A DNA stretch of 64,000 bases from Myxocyprinus asiaticus (lineage: Eukaryota > Chordata > Actinopteri > Cypriniformes > Catostomidae): positions 16,685,095 through 16,749,094 of the forward strand of contig NC_059374.1 of the NCBI RefSeq assembly GCF_019703515.2, given 5' to 3'. Shown piece after piece: positions 44,719-56,812 of the stretch. The translations under genes and the position numbers were made by a program. Position 1 is the stretch's first letter; each line of letters begins with the position of its first letter. The notes beneath the pieces were generated by a model. It saw only the letters and a list, made by a program, of their open reading frames with translations, searched no databases and was not told the origin of the DNA.

Positions 44719-45110
44719 CTTTTCTCCCCAATTTGGAATGACCAATTCCCAATGCGCTCTAAGTCCTCGTGGTAGCATAGTGACTCGCCTCAGTCCAGGT
44801 GGCGGAGGACGAATCTCAGTTGCCTCTGCGTCTGAGACCATAAATCTGCGCATCTTATAATGTGGCTTGTTGAGCACGTTACCGCGGAGAAGTAGTGCGA
44901 GTGGAGGCCCATGCTATTCTCGGCGGCATCCACGTACAACTCACCACGTGCCCCACCGAGGTTACCCCATGTGACTCTACCCTTCCTAGCAACTGGGCCA
45001 ATTTGGTTGCTTAGGAGACCTGGCTGGAGTCACTCAGCACACCCTGGATTCGAACTCACGACTCCAGGGGTGGTAGTCAAAGTCAATACTCGCTGAGCTA
45101 CCCAAGCCCC
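44719..45110 (-). mobile_element. tRNA-derived SINE, copy D
   Basis: Minus-strand copy of the 13301 family. Plus strand opens TTTTCTCCCCAATTTGGAAT and ends TCGCTGAGCTACCCAAGCCC. The B box is intact on the minus strand (GAGTTCGAATCC). An internal deletion of about 30 bp lies near 44960. Confidence 0.8.
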
Positions 45111-45458
45111 AAATCAAAATTATTTTGATTGCTTTTAATGTTTTCAAAAACATAATTTTAGCAAAGATTTATCCCTGCCATGTTCAAAACAGCAGTTTGG
45201 AATCTAGCTAGGTTTAAATTAGTAGGATGCTTAAATGTATTGGCTGGTGAAATTACACATCACCTCATGTTTTTATATATCATTAAATATTTGATTCAAT
45301 GTTTAAAATTAATTGATATAATTTCCACCTAGTTTCTTAGCTCATTTTAGATAAACTTAACCTTTCTTGAGGTCCATAAACTTGCTGTAGTTAAAACATG
45401 TTGCTGTTGTAAGGTATATGTGTTGCTTTTTGTATGTACGTCAATCAGAGAAATCAAA
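45111..45458. other. No feature seen
   Basis: AT-rich leader of the ZMYM1-like pseudogene; a promoter is not evident. Confidence 0.4.
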
Positions 45459-48400
45459 ATGAAAAGAAAGACAGCAGATATAGTGTCATTCTTCAGTAAG
45501 AATAGGAAGAAGACACTGAGGCACAGGAAACTGTGAGGCAGCCACAGGATGAGCCAGAGAAAGAGCAGGCAGACCCAGACAGTGAGGGAGAGGAGTCTCC
45601 AGAAAACACAGGCCTTAGAGAACCTCTAGGTATACTTCACTCACACACAATTGGCTACTTCATTGTCATATTCTGTCTATTTTAAACAGATGATGTAGCA
45701 AACAATAATTTGTAACACTACAGTATTCATGCTGTATTCATTAACATTAATTAATACATAGTTAACATGAACTACAGTAACAATGAACAATACACATACA
45801 TTACAGCATGTATTAATATTGCTAAATGTTAATTTCTACATATACTTGCTTGTTTTACCTTTCAAGTCGTATACGTTAACATTAATTAATGTATTATTAA
45901 CTAACAATGAACAATACTTTATTTGTAAATTAACATTAATCATGATTAATAAATGCTGTACTAAATAATTGTTGGCTCATGATGCCTAATGCATTAACTG
46001 ATGTTAACAAATATAGCCTTAAAGTGTTACACAATAATTTTACACAGCCTTTTTAAAGCGTTCGAAAACCTTTGAAATCTGAGACTGATTTTCTGAGACT
46101 TTGTTTTCAGGCATTTCCCAGTCCCAGACCACTGTTGAACACTGGCCCAATTGGTCCTCCAGGTAAACCACCTGTCACACATACACTTTAATTAGACTTC
46201 AGTGTAAGTGTATTAACTACAATTTTGCCAATGCTGATAAAGTGGTTTACAAGGAGCTTAATAATAAGTTAATATGATTGATTCATAGTGCTCCTCATAA
46301 AAACACTTATATCAAAGTTAATGTAAGGTGAATTAAAACAAGTCTGTCTTTTTTCTGATTAAAGTTTCTGGATCTGGAAAGTTTGATGTAGAATGGGGGA
46401 AATAGTTCAACCCAGTGACTTATCTTGATGTTTCATCTCTGCTGAGTAGCATAATTCAAGCAGCTTATTTTTCTTCTGCTGCATGTTTCCTATTCTAGAC
46501 ATTTCCACATCAAGAGCTGATGGTCCTGACAAACCACGCCTTAAATTCTTTCCCAGGACTCTCGAGGGTGACAGACAAAGACACTCTCAAACCTCGTGGT
46601 TCACTGCACACCCATGGCTAGAATACTCCCAAAGCCAGGACTCTGTGTACTGTTCCGCTTGCAGACACTTTGGACTTGTGAATACAGATTCAGTATTTAC
46701 TTCAGCCTTGGGGTATAAGAATTGGAAAAAAGCAACATTCAGAGATGGAGGGTTTGCTGCACATGCAAAGTCAGTCACATATAAATGCAGTTATGGCTTA
46801 GAAGGAATTTAAGAGAAGAGAAAAGGCTAATTCATCTTTAATGAATATCTTGAACAACAAACACAGTAAGCAAATACAGGAAAATCGGCTCTACATGAAA
46901 ACTGTAGCTGAAGTGTTACTGTTAACTACAACCCAGAATATATCGCAGAGGGGTCACAGAGAGACAGTTGATGCAGACAACAAGGGAAACTTCTTAGCAA
47001 TATTAGATTTTATTGGTAACCATGACTCAATTGTTAAGAAGAAACTGACAGGGGCTCGCAATGCAAAATACACAAGTCACCAAATTCAGAATGAAATTTT
47101 GGATACTTTGGCAGAAATGGTGCATGCCTCCATCGTAAAAGAGGTCAAGGAAAGTGACGTGTTTTCCCTAATGGCTGATGAAACCAAAGAAACAGAACAG
47201 ATCCCATTGGTGCTGAGGTATGTTTATCAAAGAACAGAAAAGAAAGTTTCTTGCACTTTGAAGCTGTAGAGCATCCTGATGCTGCAGGACTGACAGAAAA
47301 AATAATAAAAATCCTTGAGAGATGTGGCCTGGATTACATGAGTAACTTGGTTGGAAAAGCCTACGATGGGGCCTCAGTAATGAGTGGGAAACACTTTGGC
47401 ATTCAGTCTCATATTAAGAAGGTAGCCAAGCAGGCATTTAATGTTCACTGCAATGCTCATTGCCTCAGTATAGTTCTGGTTGACAATCAGTTGACAAATG
47501 ACTTAACATACAGAAAGAAATGTATGATGGTGCACCCAGAGAGTTGCAAAGATTAAGTGAGACAAGGTGGGCTTGCCAACATGTGGATTGCAATGCTGTA
47601 CTCAAATGATTACCTGCTGTTATCTGTGTCCTAGAGGAAATAGCTGAAGAAAACAGTGGAGATAGAACTGTTGATGCACGCTGCCTGCTTGCTCAAATTG
47701 ACCTCCAATTCATTGGTCTTTTAGTGACCTTCACTAAGATTTTTGGTGACACAAAATGTCTCTCTGAAATGCTTCAGTAATTCTCTATCTTATGATTTGG
47801 GTTCAGCTGTGGATCTAGTTGAAGTCCTTATGCAAAGTTTTCAGGATTACATAGATGAATCATACTTTGAAGAAGTCTGGAAAGATGTCTTAAATACTGC
47901 TGAACAATGCAATGTTGAGACAGAGCCAATTCCAAAAATAAAGTCAAAACAGAGCACAAAGCTCCAAGGATACAGCACAATGGCTCCATTAGGTGAGCGT
48001 TCTGAGAGGACCAAGGAGACTTTTCGCATTAGTGTATTCTACCCAGTTCTCGATAATATGCTGAGTGAGCTAAACAGAAATTACGATGGGAATTCAAGCG
48101 TTAAATCCCAAAAGTGCCATATGTTGCCAAGATGAAGCATTCTTTTTTCTATTTACGAATGACCTCAGACATGAAATTCACCAAATGAAAAGAATTCTGG
48201 AGAGAAGAGTGCAAGCTGGCAGACATAAGCCCATTAATGTGGTTGATTGTGATTACTGAACCTTTTAAAGAGGTATTCCACAATCTTTTCAAATTGTGCA
48301 AAATTGCCCTTGCTATACCTGTGAGCACAGCTACATGTGAACGCAGCTTTTCCACTCTCAAGTTGGTGAAGACATACCTGCATTCAACCATGGATGATGA

Positions 48401-48527
48401 TAGACTGAGCAATCTGGGTGTCTTAAGTGTAGAGTCAAGGCAAGCAAAGTCCCTGAACCTTGATCAACCTTGTGAATATCTTTGCTTCAAATCACAACAA
48501 TCGCAGAATCCAATTGATGTCATGTGA
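45459..48527 (+). pseudogene. ZMYM1-like hAT transposase pseudogene, multi-exon
   Basis: Family of hAT-derived proteins with TTF-type zinc finger, DUF4371 and C-terminal dimerisation domain. Exon 1 starts at ATG 45459 (MKRKTADIVSFFSKN, a typical N-terminus), shifts frame near 45505 and ends at CTAG|GTATAC (45628). Exon 2 is about 46111-46161 (SQSQTTVEHWPNWSS). Exon 3 starts about 46500: KPRLKFFPRTLEG and VYCSACRHFGL are the zinc-finger region, then IGNHDSIVKKKL, FSLMADETKE (first Asp), YDGASVMSG, HCNAHCLSIVL and, near 48320, ATCERSFSTLKLVKTYL. Frame breaks occur near 46812, 47269, 47556, 47740 and 48135. The exon 2/3 join is out of phase by one base. No transposon ends seen; an old transposon or a dead domesticated copy are both possible. 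Confidence 0.75.
45711..46031. mobile_element. hAT-type MITE with 8-bp TSD in intron 1
   Basis: Ends TGTAACACT...AGTGTTACA (9-bp inverted repeats). CAATAATT flanks both sides (45703-45710 and 46032-46039), the 8-bp duplication expected for hAT elements. The body repeats TTAACATTAATTAAT and AACAATGAACAATAC, as in a widespread fish MITE. It lies inside intron 1 of the ZMYM1-like pseudogene; without it that intron would be about 150 bp. Confidence 0.8.
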
Positions 48528-48745
48528 TGGTATTGATTTGTAAATTTGAATTTGAATTCAGGATACAGTTGCCAGGCTTTTGTTGTCCTTTTCAAATAAT
48601 GCTTTTTCCGCTTTAGGAAATATTTACTCTGAAACCAGAAACTCTTAATTTACAAACAAGTATTAATTATAGATTTTGTTGTGGGCACCTAAAATAGCCC
48701 ACTATTTTAAGGTTTAATACGTTTTTTGTTTATTTAATTACATTT
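48528..48745. other. Spacer between hAT pseudogene and LINE
   Basis: AT-rich; no feature seen. Confidence 0.4.
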
Positions 48746-48765
48746 GCAGCGCCACGGCTGCTGCG

Positions 48766-51410
48766 TTGCGAGCTCTGACACAACATTTCAGTGTTTTGTT
48801 TGTTTTGTTTACAGTTCTTATGTTTTTTGTCTTGGATGTTGTCTGCCTTATTGTATACGATAGACAAACACTTTTGGACATTGGTTTTACAATTGCACAC
48901 GAAAACCGGACTTCCAATTCCTCAATGCCGACCTGCTGTTTACAAACACACCAGCGGAGCCCTTTGTCTGGTCTGCCCGGCCCCAGAAACGCAGAAGGAA
49001 AAGGGGAAATAGAGCCAGCATTCTCATCAGAGTAAGACATCGCACAAATCTACCCAGTATTCTACTGGCAAATGTTCAGTCTCTGGACAACAAGCGAGCA
49101 TGTGGACAATGCGAGCTGAGAGCGTGGATCTCTTTTCAATGATAGACAAGGGACTGCTGCATTATCTGCCTTACGAAAACTTGGATGTCTGCTGAGATTC
49201 CAGATTCAGCCATCGAACCCGCGGGTTCCTCCGTGCACCAAGCAGACAGAGTGAAAGACCTCTCAGGTAAAAGCAGAGGTGGTGGATGATCAACAAATCC
49301 TGGTGTGATCAGAGGAACGTACATTCAATCAAGTCTTTCTGCTCTCCTGATCTGGAATTTCTCATGCTTCTGTTTCAGCCATTCTGGCTACCGAGGGAAT
49401 TCACAGCAATCATTATCACTGCTGTGTACATCCCGCCACAAGCCGACACAGACCGGGCACTCAAGGAACTGTATGGGAGTATAAGTGACCAGGGACTTTA
49501 ACAAAGCCAATCTCAAATCATTCACACCAAAATACCACCAACATATCAGTTTCAACACACGAGGGGACTCTCCCTTCCGGGATGGCTACAAATCTCCCCT
49601 CCGCCCACCATTTGGCAAATCAGACCACTCTTCTGTTCTCCTTCTGCCCGCTTACAGGCAGAAAATGAAACAGGAAGCACCCACCCTCAGAATGATCCAG
49701 TGCTGGTCGGACCAATGTCCTGTCTGTGCTACAAGACTGTTTTGATCACGCGGATTGGGAGATTTTGCGGTCCGCCTCTGACGACGACATTGAGGTTTAC
49801 GCTGATAGCGTAACGTGTTTCATCAGAAAGTGCATAGAGGACATTGTTCTGACCAAAACAATACGGATCTACCCCAACCAGAAACCATGGATTAATATTT
49901 GTTTGTTTGTTGATGTTGATGTTTGTGCGCACTTAATGCGCGCTTTTAATTCCGGGAACGCGGAGGAGCATAAACAAGCCAGTTATGTCCTCCGCAAAAC
50001 TATCAGAATGTGGAGGAGCATAAACAAGCCAGTTATGCCCTCTGCAAAACTATCAGAGCAGCAAAACGCTGCTAAAGATATGGTGAATATCCGTAAAGCC
50101 ACGGGTCCAGACGGCATTCCGGGCCACGTCATCAGAGCTTGCGCGAACCAGCTGGCTGGTGTTTTTATGGACATTTTTAACCTCTCCCTCTCCTTCTGTC
50201 TGTAGTCCCCACATGCTTCAAAACATCCACCATTGTGCCTGTACCAAAGCAATACAAAATCACTTGCTTAAATGACTGGGATCCCGTTGCTCTAACCCCC
50301 ATCATCAGCAAATGCTTTGAGAGGCTAATCAGAGATTACATCTGCTCCGTGCTGCCTGCCTCACTGGACCCATTGTAGTTTACTTACCGCAACAACCGCT
50401 CCACTGATGATGCCATTGGATCTACACTACACACTGCTCTTTCCCACCTGGAAAAAAGGAACACATATGTGAGAATGCTGTTTATAGACTACAGCTCAGC
50501 ATTCAACACCATAGTGCCAGCCAAGCTTTATGTGAAACTCCGGGCTCTGGGCTTAAACAGCTCGCTGTGCAGCTGGATCCTGGACTTCCTGTCAAGCAGA
50601 AACCAGGTGGTTAGAATGGGCAGCAACATCTCCTCACCACTGACCCTCAACACTGGAGCCCCTCAGTGCTGTGTTCTCAGCCCACTCTTGTATTCCTTGT
50701 ACACACATGACTGTGTGGCAACACACAGCTCCAATGCCATCATTGAGTTTGCTTTTGATATGATAGTGGTAGGTCTGATCACTGACAATGATGAAACAGC
50801 CTACAGAGAGGAGGTGCACACTCTGACACACTGGTGTCAGGAGCACAACCTCTCCCTCAACGTCAGCAAGACCAAGGAGCTTGTGGTGGACTTCAGGAGA
50901 AAAGACAGAGAACACAGCCCCATCACCATCAATGGAGCACCGGTGGAGAGAGTCAGCAGTGTCCACATCACAGAGGAACTCACATGGTCCATCCACACTG
51001 AGGCTATTGTGAAGAAGGCTCATCAGCACCTCTTCTTCCTGAGACGGCTGAGGAAGTTTGGAATGAACCACCACATCCTCACACGGTTCTACACCAGCAC
51101 TGTAGAGAGCATCCTGACTGGCTGCATCACTCCCTGGTATGGCAATAGCACCGCCCACAACCGCAAAGCCCTGCAAAGGGTGGTGCGAACTGCCAGACAC
51201 ATCATCGGAGGTGAGCTTCCCTCCCTCCAAGACATATATACCAGGCGGTGTGTGAAAAAAGCTCAGAGGATCATCAGAGACTCCAGCCACCTGAGCCATG
51301 GGCTGCTCTCACTGCTACCATCAGGCAGGCAGTATCGCAGCATCAGGACCCGCACCAGCCGACTCCATGACAGCTTCTTCCCCCAAGCAATCAGACTTTT
51401 GAACTCTTGA
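48766..51410 (+). pseudogene. L2-like LINE ORF (endonuclease + RT), broken
   Basis: The N-terminal frame 48766-49035 (MRALTQHFSVLFVL...) leads into endonuclease sequence in other frames: LLANVQSLDNK near 49065, CCIICLTKTW-like near 49160, FTAIIITAVYIPPQAD near 49400 and KSDHSSVLLLP near 49618. RT follows: [18 protein letters not shown] near 50100, [11 protein letters not shown] near 50487, [10 protein letters not shown] near 50656, and FAFDM where copy 1 has FADDT, so the first Asp of the catalytic pair is lost. The frame from 50469 to 51410 is otherwise open. Four or more frameshifts, an early stop near 50204 and a 50-bp tandem duplication (49962-50059) separate the parts. Confidence 0.8.
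49962..50059 (+). repeat. 50-bp tandem duplication inside LINE copy 2
   Basis: GGAGGAGCATAAACAAGCCA starts at 49962 and again at 50012; the two units differ at a few positions. Confidence 0.85.
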
Positions 51411-51876
51411 TCTCTCACGATCAATATACATCAGCACTGCACTTTATTAATCTTATTATCTCACACCGGACTGTCATAAATTATATTCTCTCTTAGCAAC
51501 ACACTGCCAGCTGACTATCAACCGACAGCCTGAATGTCAATACAGTACAATACAACCTACTGTATATTTTATATATACTTTATATACTATTTTTATTGTA
51601 TGTGTATTCTATATTATGTGTATGTGTATTCTATATAGTGTGTATTGTATACTGTACATTGTATATTATTATTGTGTTGTGTAATTATGTGTATATTAGA
51701 TATGTAAATTGTGTTGTGTAAATCTGATGTTTATTGTAAATTGGTATATGTCTCATCACTGTCATGACTGCTATGTTGCTCGGAACTGCACCCAAGACTT
51801 TTACCCACTGTTGCACTTGTGCATATGGTTGTGTGACAATAAAAGTTTTTTGTGATTTGATTTGATTTGATTTGAT

Positions 51877-54617
51877 ATTGTTTTCCTCTCTTTAGGCTCT
51901 TAATAATTACTTATCACTTAATGATAAGTAATCTTTAGGAATATTTGAAGTCAAACGAGGCCAGTTTATTTATTAAACATCATTCATAAAGAACATACAT
52001 TACACAGGAGGAAAATTTGTCCATAATGTTTCCATACATCTTAAAGTTCCAGTCTTTAAAGCCCTTTTACTTTCCCTTATATTTACAGTGCAATGCCATA
52101 AACAAAGGTAAGACCATGGATGGCCCCTTATTACTGTGGTTAGATCAATGTAGCTAGTCTTTAGTCTTTACCTTGTCAGTGCTGTTTCACCATTTGAGAT
52201 GTTTGATTTCCTCCATAGTGTTTTAAGCTAGACAATTCTTAGAAGAATTCAAATGTGTCACAATAGTCTTGTGGTAAGCACCGAGATATCGAGGGAAGCC
52301 CAGACGACGCGTGCACTTCAGAGGTATAATAGGATAGAGCAGAGCGCATCAAGCCTGGTTTTCATTTTGAGAAGAGTGCAGCTGTGTTGCGCATCAGTGT
52401 CTTGAGCCATCGAGAGCTGCATGTGCAAGTTTGCATCCTACAAACTAGGTCTGCAGCTACACACAAGTGGTTTTGTGATGGCTAGCACAACACTCGCACA
52501 AAAACCAGGCTTGAATCACGCGTGTTTCAGACACCATCTGATACCTCACTTCAGTTCCACTCAAACACCTGCAATTCTGAAGAGGAACATTCGGGCTGGA
52601 CCAAAATCATTGGGGGATTGAGCCCCGAATGTTTTGACTTAGCAACACGCCTGGGCTAGTTGACCGCTATGCTCCCTCCTATGTTAAAAACATGGAGGTT
52701 GTTATTTCTGCTTAGAATATCTCTGACTCTGACCAGGTGGAGGTGGATCCAGGTGACACCAACCTGGTGTAAACGCCAAACAGGTGGTGACTCTGAAAGA
52801 CGCTCTGAACTAGGTGAAGCGGACATGCGTCCCTGTGCCCATTGGGAAAATCCATCAATTTTTTCTTTCTTCCCTTCTTTCTCCATTGTTGGGGATGGAT
52901 AGAATTATTTACTTTTGGAACATTAATTCTCCCGTTCTGAACTGCAAATACTGCTGGGGCTAGCTGTTACACTAATCAGTGCTTGGGCTCACCGGGGATG
53001 CTAAGGTGAGATGAGCGATTCTCCCCCTTTCACAAGCTATTCATCCTTTCTATTTTCCCCAACATAGCTGTAGTATCTGTGTGGTGGTTAGCTGGCGAGT
53101 TTGTAACATGACAATTACTCATTTTAAATATTTTCGGCGCAGCCCTATTTCAGCACATTTACCGCCTGTTTAAACTGGATTGCGGGTGATTACTGAGACC
53201 AGAGACTGCTGAGATGGACCACTTGTAATAAAATGAAAGGGAAAAATTGGAACACCCAATATGGCGGGTGTACTGTAGAAAGGGAAGTCCTGCCAGCCAA
53301 TCACCTTTAGATAATAAGATTTCCTGTCAGTTAGCCAGAGAACACTCGTGGCATTAGCTGGGCCAGCCTGAAAAACCAGCCTTTTGTTTTTTTACAATGA
53401 TCTGAGTTTAAGAAGCCTAATTTATGATTCTGTTGTTTCAGATTTCACTGTCGATTCAAATTATGTTCTTTGATCGTAATCTGGACCAACTTTTTGTCGT
53501 TTCCCATTCAAGCTGATGAGAGCTCTACTTTTATGTTGCAAAAGTGGCACAAATGTTTAGTGAATTCGCCACTCAGTTCATAGCAGGAGGAAGTAGGGAA
53601 TGTTGCAACTCTCCAGCTCTTGATTGCCATAATCTAGAGTATGTGCGTCAACCATTTGTCTGTGTTAGTGAGATTGACTGTGACCTGGCCAAAGAGGAAG
53701 AAAAAAAAAAAAAAAGAGAAGAGAGGAGTAAAAGGGAGGGCTTAAACAAAGTGGAGAGTAAAGGTTTTCTTTTTCTTTTCTGTCTGTAATAACTGGAGGT
53801 AACATCTTACAGTTACGTAATAAATTGGTCTTTTTGCACAGTGAATAGTGCAGGTAAAGATGATTACACTAATAAAGAGGTGAGCAATGTGTCACTCACA
53901 GTTTGGACACTTTATTTAATTCACTTATACTGTATATGATCTTGACTTACAGATCTCCAGAACTTTTTACAGCAACTTTGTTGATTTCCAGTGAGGGATA
54001 AACAACTTTGAACTAATGTTGGGGACTAACTTACTTACTAAAATTTCTACTAATTACTAGATATTTCAGTAGTGTGCCATTTGCTCAGCTGTTTTTAATA
54101 TAGTGTAGCTTTTCCAGTCATAGGCTATTTACATATAAATCTTAAAATCAGTTACATAAAAATTTAGTCACATGTCTGTTCTGACAGGACAAAAGAGAAA
54201 AACAATGCAAAATGCAAACAATAAAATATATGCATAATTATGCATAGTTAGGACAGCAAAATAGGAAGAAAAAATGCTTCTCATATCTTTTGTTGTCGAT
54301 ATCAAAAACATTTACTGTAGAAACCAAACAGTCAAATTATAAAACACTGATTACACTGAATTTGCCGAAAGGAGGTTGAAAGTTCTGCTGCTGATATTGG
54401 TGTGTGCTTAACAAAATTTGAACTACTGCTCCCCAGTGGTGAAGCTGGTAATTTTGTCAAGGTAAAATGACCACAGGGTGGCACCAAATGTGAGTTGTAA
54501 TTTTAGTTGTAAATGACATAATGCAGTCAACAGGAATGCATATTTTATTAAATGTACCACCTTCCCAAACGCCAACCTTAAACCTAACAGTCAATGGAGT
54601 AAAAATATAGTTTTAGA
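51877..54617. other. Long unassigned region
   Basis: No supported gene. Contains a TTATCACTTAATGATAAGTAA palindrome-like stretch near 51911, an A-run near 53700 in a purine-rich segment, and otherwise no recognised element. Confidence 0.45.
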
Positions 54618-55340
54618 GCAGAGGTTCTAAGCCTTTTTTTTTGATGAACACCCCCCTACTTCATTCCCTTACCCCAGTCACCCTACTCTGAACACTTGTA
54701 AAAACAATACATATAAATTATAAATATTTATAAGTTGTAACAAAAATGTATTATATTCCTTCACTCCCCTAATGTAGCCTATGACAAATTTAATAGAGCT
54801 GAAGTAGTGATATGATAATATTTATTATCAATCTATTTCTGCCTAAAGTACAGTTAATGATACTATAGTAAATTCAAGGTGGTGATGCAGAATTCTGTGT
54901 CGAATTTAAATGGTTTCCGCTTCTCGCGCCTTGCTTCTCACTAATTCTGGCAAAGTGCGAGTTTAAGAGCTCGAGCTTTAAGAGCTTTGCACTTGCGCTG
55001 CTCTGTCCATCGAGCCGTTTTGATCTACACAGCCATACAGGCGCATTAGCTGAGGTTGTGCCTCCGCCTGTGTATTTGATGCTGCTAAACCAGATACTTC
55101 AGACGCATCGCTAGACTTCAAAATCAGATGTGCAAATGCGTACCAACCCGTATAATTGAGAACCAACTGATATACTCCAAGTCTAGATAAACGTTTTAAT
55201 GCAAAGAGGAACTTGATGATAGATTTGATTATTATGACTGTTAAACACCCCCCATTTGTAACTTAACACCCCCTCTCTACTAATTTGCTCTCAGCGCCCC
55301 CTGGCGTCCTTTGAATGCCCCCGTTGGATACCCTTGTTTT
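54618..55340. repeat. Probable hAT-type non-autonomous repeat
   Basis: Begins AGAGGTTCTAAGCC followed by a T-run and ends with AGCGCCCCCTGGCGTCCTTT...GATACCCTTGTTTTAGAA. Blocks of this kind (GGTTCT...AACC with CCCCCT-rich ends) are common in fish hAT-type repeats. Terminal repeats are too decayed to define. Confidence 0.4.
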
Positions 55341-56438
55341 AGAATGCAAATGCAACTTCAGAATTGCGAACACCATTGCTTATGTGAGCACAATTACTTC
55401 CTGGATTCCATGGGACCACAACCCATGTCCTGGAGGATGCTCCTGCAACATGCTATCAGTAGTGCTCCAGGGAAAGGTGAGCAAGGATTAATTAATTAAA
55501 AAATGTCTGATGGTAGATTGGTGCTTGTTGAAAAAACTCTTAACCATATTTGTATAATAATATTATGTTGGCTTTGTCAAGTCTGTGTGGATGTGTCATT
55601 ATTCAAATATTCTTTGAGCTTATTTCAAAGGTCCAACCCTTAATTATGGCTTGTCCCTAACAACATTGAAGTCTTATTACATATAAAACACTCTTTTTGT
55701 GATAATTTACTTGAAGTAAGGTTAATGAGAGATACTGCTTTTTTACAGCATGCAGTTATGTGACACACAGGTCATCACAGCTGTGTGCTGGCAAAATAAG
55801 TTACTTCAAATGCTTAAAATGTCTTAACACTCTAGTACAATAAAGTGCTAGAGATACAGGAATATCTGTGTCACAATATGTAACCTCTTAATTACATATA
55901 CAATGTAAATACAGGCAAATACAGTGCGATGGCCAAAAGGATTTCCCAAAATCTCATCATAACACTTATATCATATTGGTTTATTTATGCTCTCGTAATT
56001 TATTTTTATTTTTTGCCATTCCTTTTGTTGCTGGATATACCTGCTGTAATTTTCAAGTAAGTCTGTCTGAGTATCTGGCAGGATCCAGTGATTTGAAGCA
56101 TCTGTGCACCGTGAGTTTAGAAAACATGCCTCTGGTGAGTACACTGCCAAAGGAACATGACAGAAAAATGGGAAAATCTAATGGTAGTTCTTTCATGGGC
56201 TGAAGCTGATTTGAAAAACTACATGGCTCACGTGTATCTATAGTGTGGTGGGAAAATGGAGGTCTCTCCAACTAAAAAAATAAAGTGACTGGCTGCATCT
56301 AAAATTTCTAGCTGGCTTGATAAAAGTTCTGTAAATTAATGAACTAGTTTGTGGTGACAATACTATTATTGCTTAAACAGAAATACATATTTGTATTGTT
56401 TGACAAATTTTAAAGCTTGAATAGCAGCAGAATGTTTA
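55341..56438. other. Unassigned DNA with a transposon-end scrap
   Basis: ATGTTGGCTTTGTCAAG at 55564 matches the end of the transposon at 15410-16962. No gene. Confidence 0.4.
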
Positions 56439-56590
56439 CATTTACATATTTGGCTGACATTTTTATCCAAAGAAATATACATTCTAAATATACATTTTAT
56501 TAGTACCAGTGTTTTACATGGGAATTGAACCTATGACCTTGATGTTGATAGCACCATGCTCTACCATCTGAGCTACAAAATCTCTGTTTA
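56439..56590 (-). repeat. tRNA-like dispersed repeat
   Basis: The minus strand reads TTTGTAGCTCAGATGGTAGA and GGTCATAGGTTCAATTCCCA, a decayed tRNA-like A box and B box with an anticodon-like loop CTATCAA. The plus-strand left part contains TTTATCCAAAGA. It is a known type of fish repeat with a tRNA-like end. Confidence 0.6.
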
Positions 56591-56812
56591 AAGTCTTTTA
56601 AAAGACTCACCAATAATTTGGCTTGTGTTTGAGCACATCTGGGCAATAACACTCAATATCTGATGGTATCAGATAGTAATACCATGGTACTTTGATATAC
56701 AACTTTGATATTCCATATTTATCCACCATTCTGTATTTACATGGTGCTTCAATGTACTTCAAATATTTCCATTGTACTACTATGGTACTTTGATATATGG
56801 ATAGCATATTTA

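Larger units (their letters stand above)
48746..51876 (+). mobile_element. L2-like LINE, copy 2 (nearly full length, decayed)
   Basis: Runs from a GC-richer 5' part (GCGCCACGGCTGCTGCG near 48749) through endonuclease and RT to a 3' UTR ending in (TTTGA)n at about 51857-51876, after GTGTGACAATAAAAG. Orientation and sequence match copy 1. The tail unit differs (TTTGA against TTTTA). I could not identify a target-site duplication. Confidence 0.8.

Noticed and set aside
56520..56590. Functional tRNA gene on the minus strand
   Set aside because: The A- and B-box-like blocks are there, but I see no matching acceptor stem and the context is that of a known tRNA-like fish repeat.
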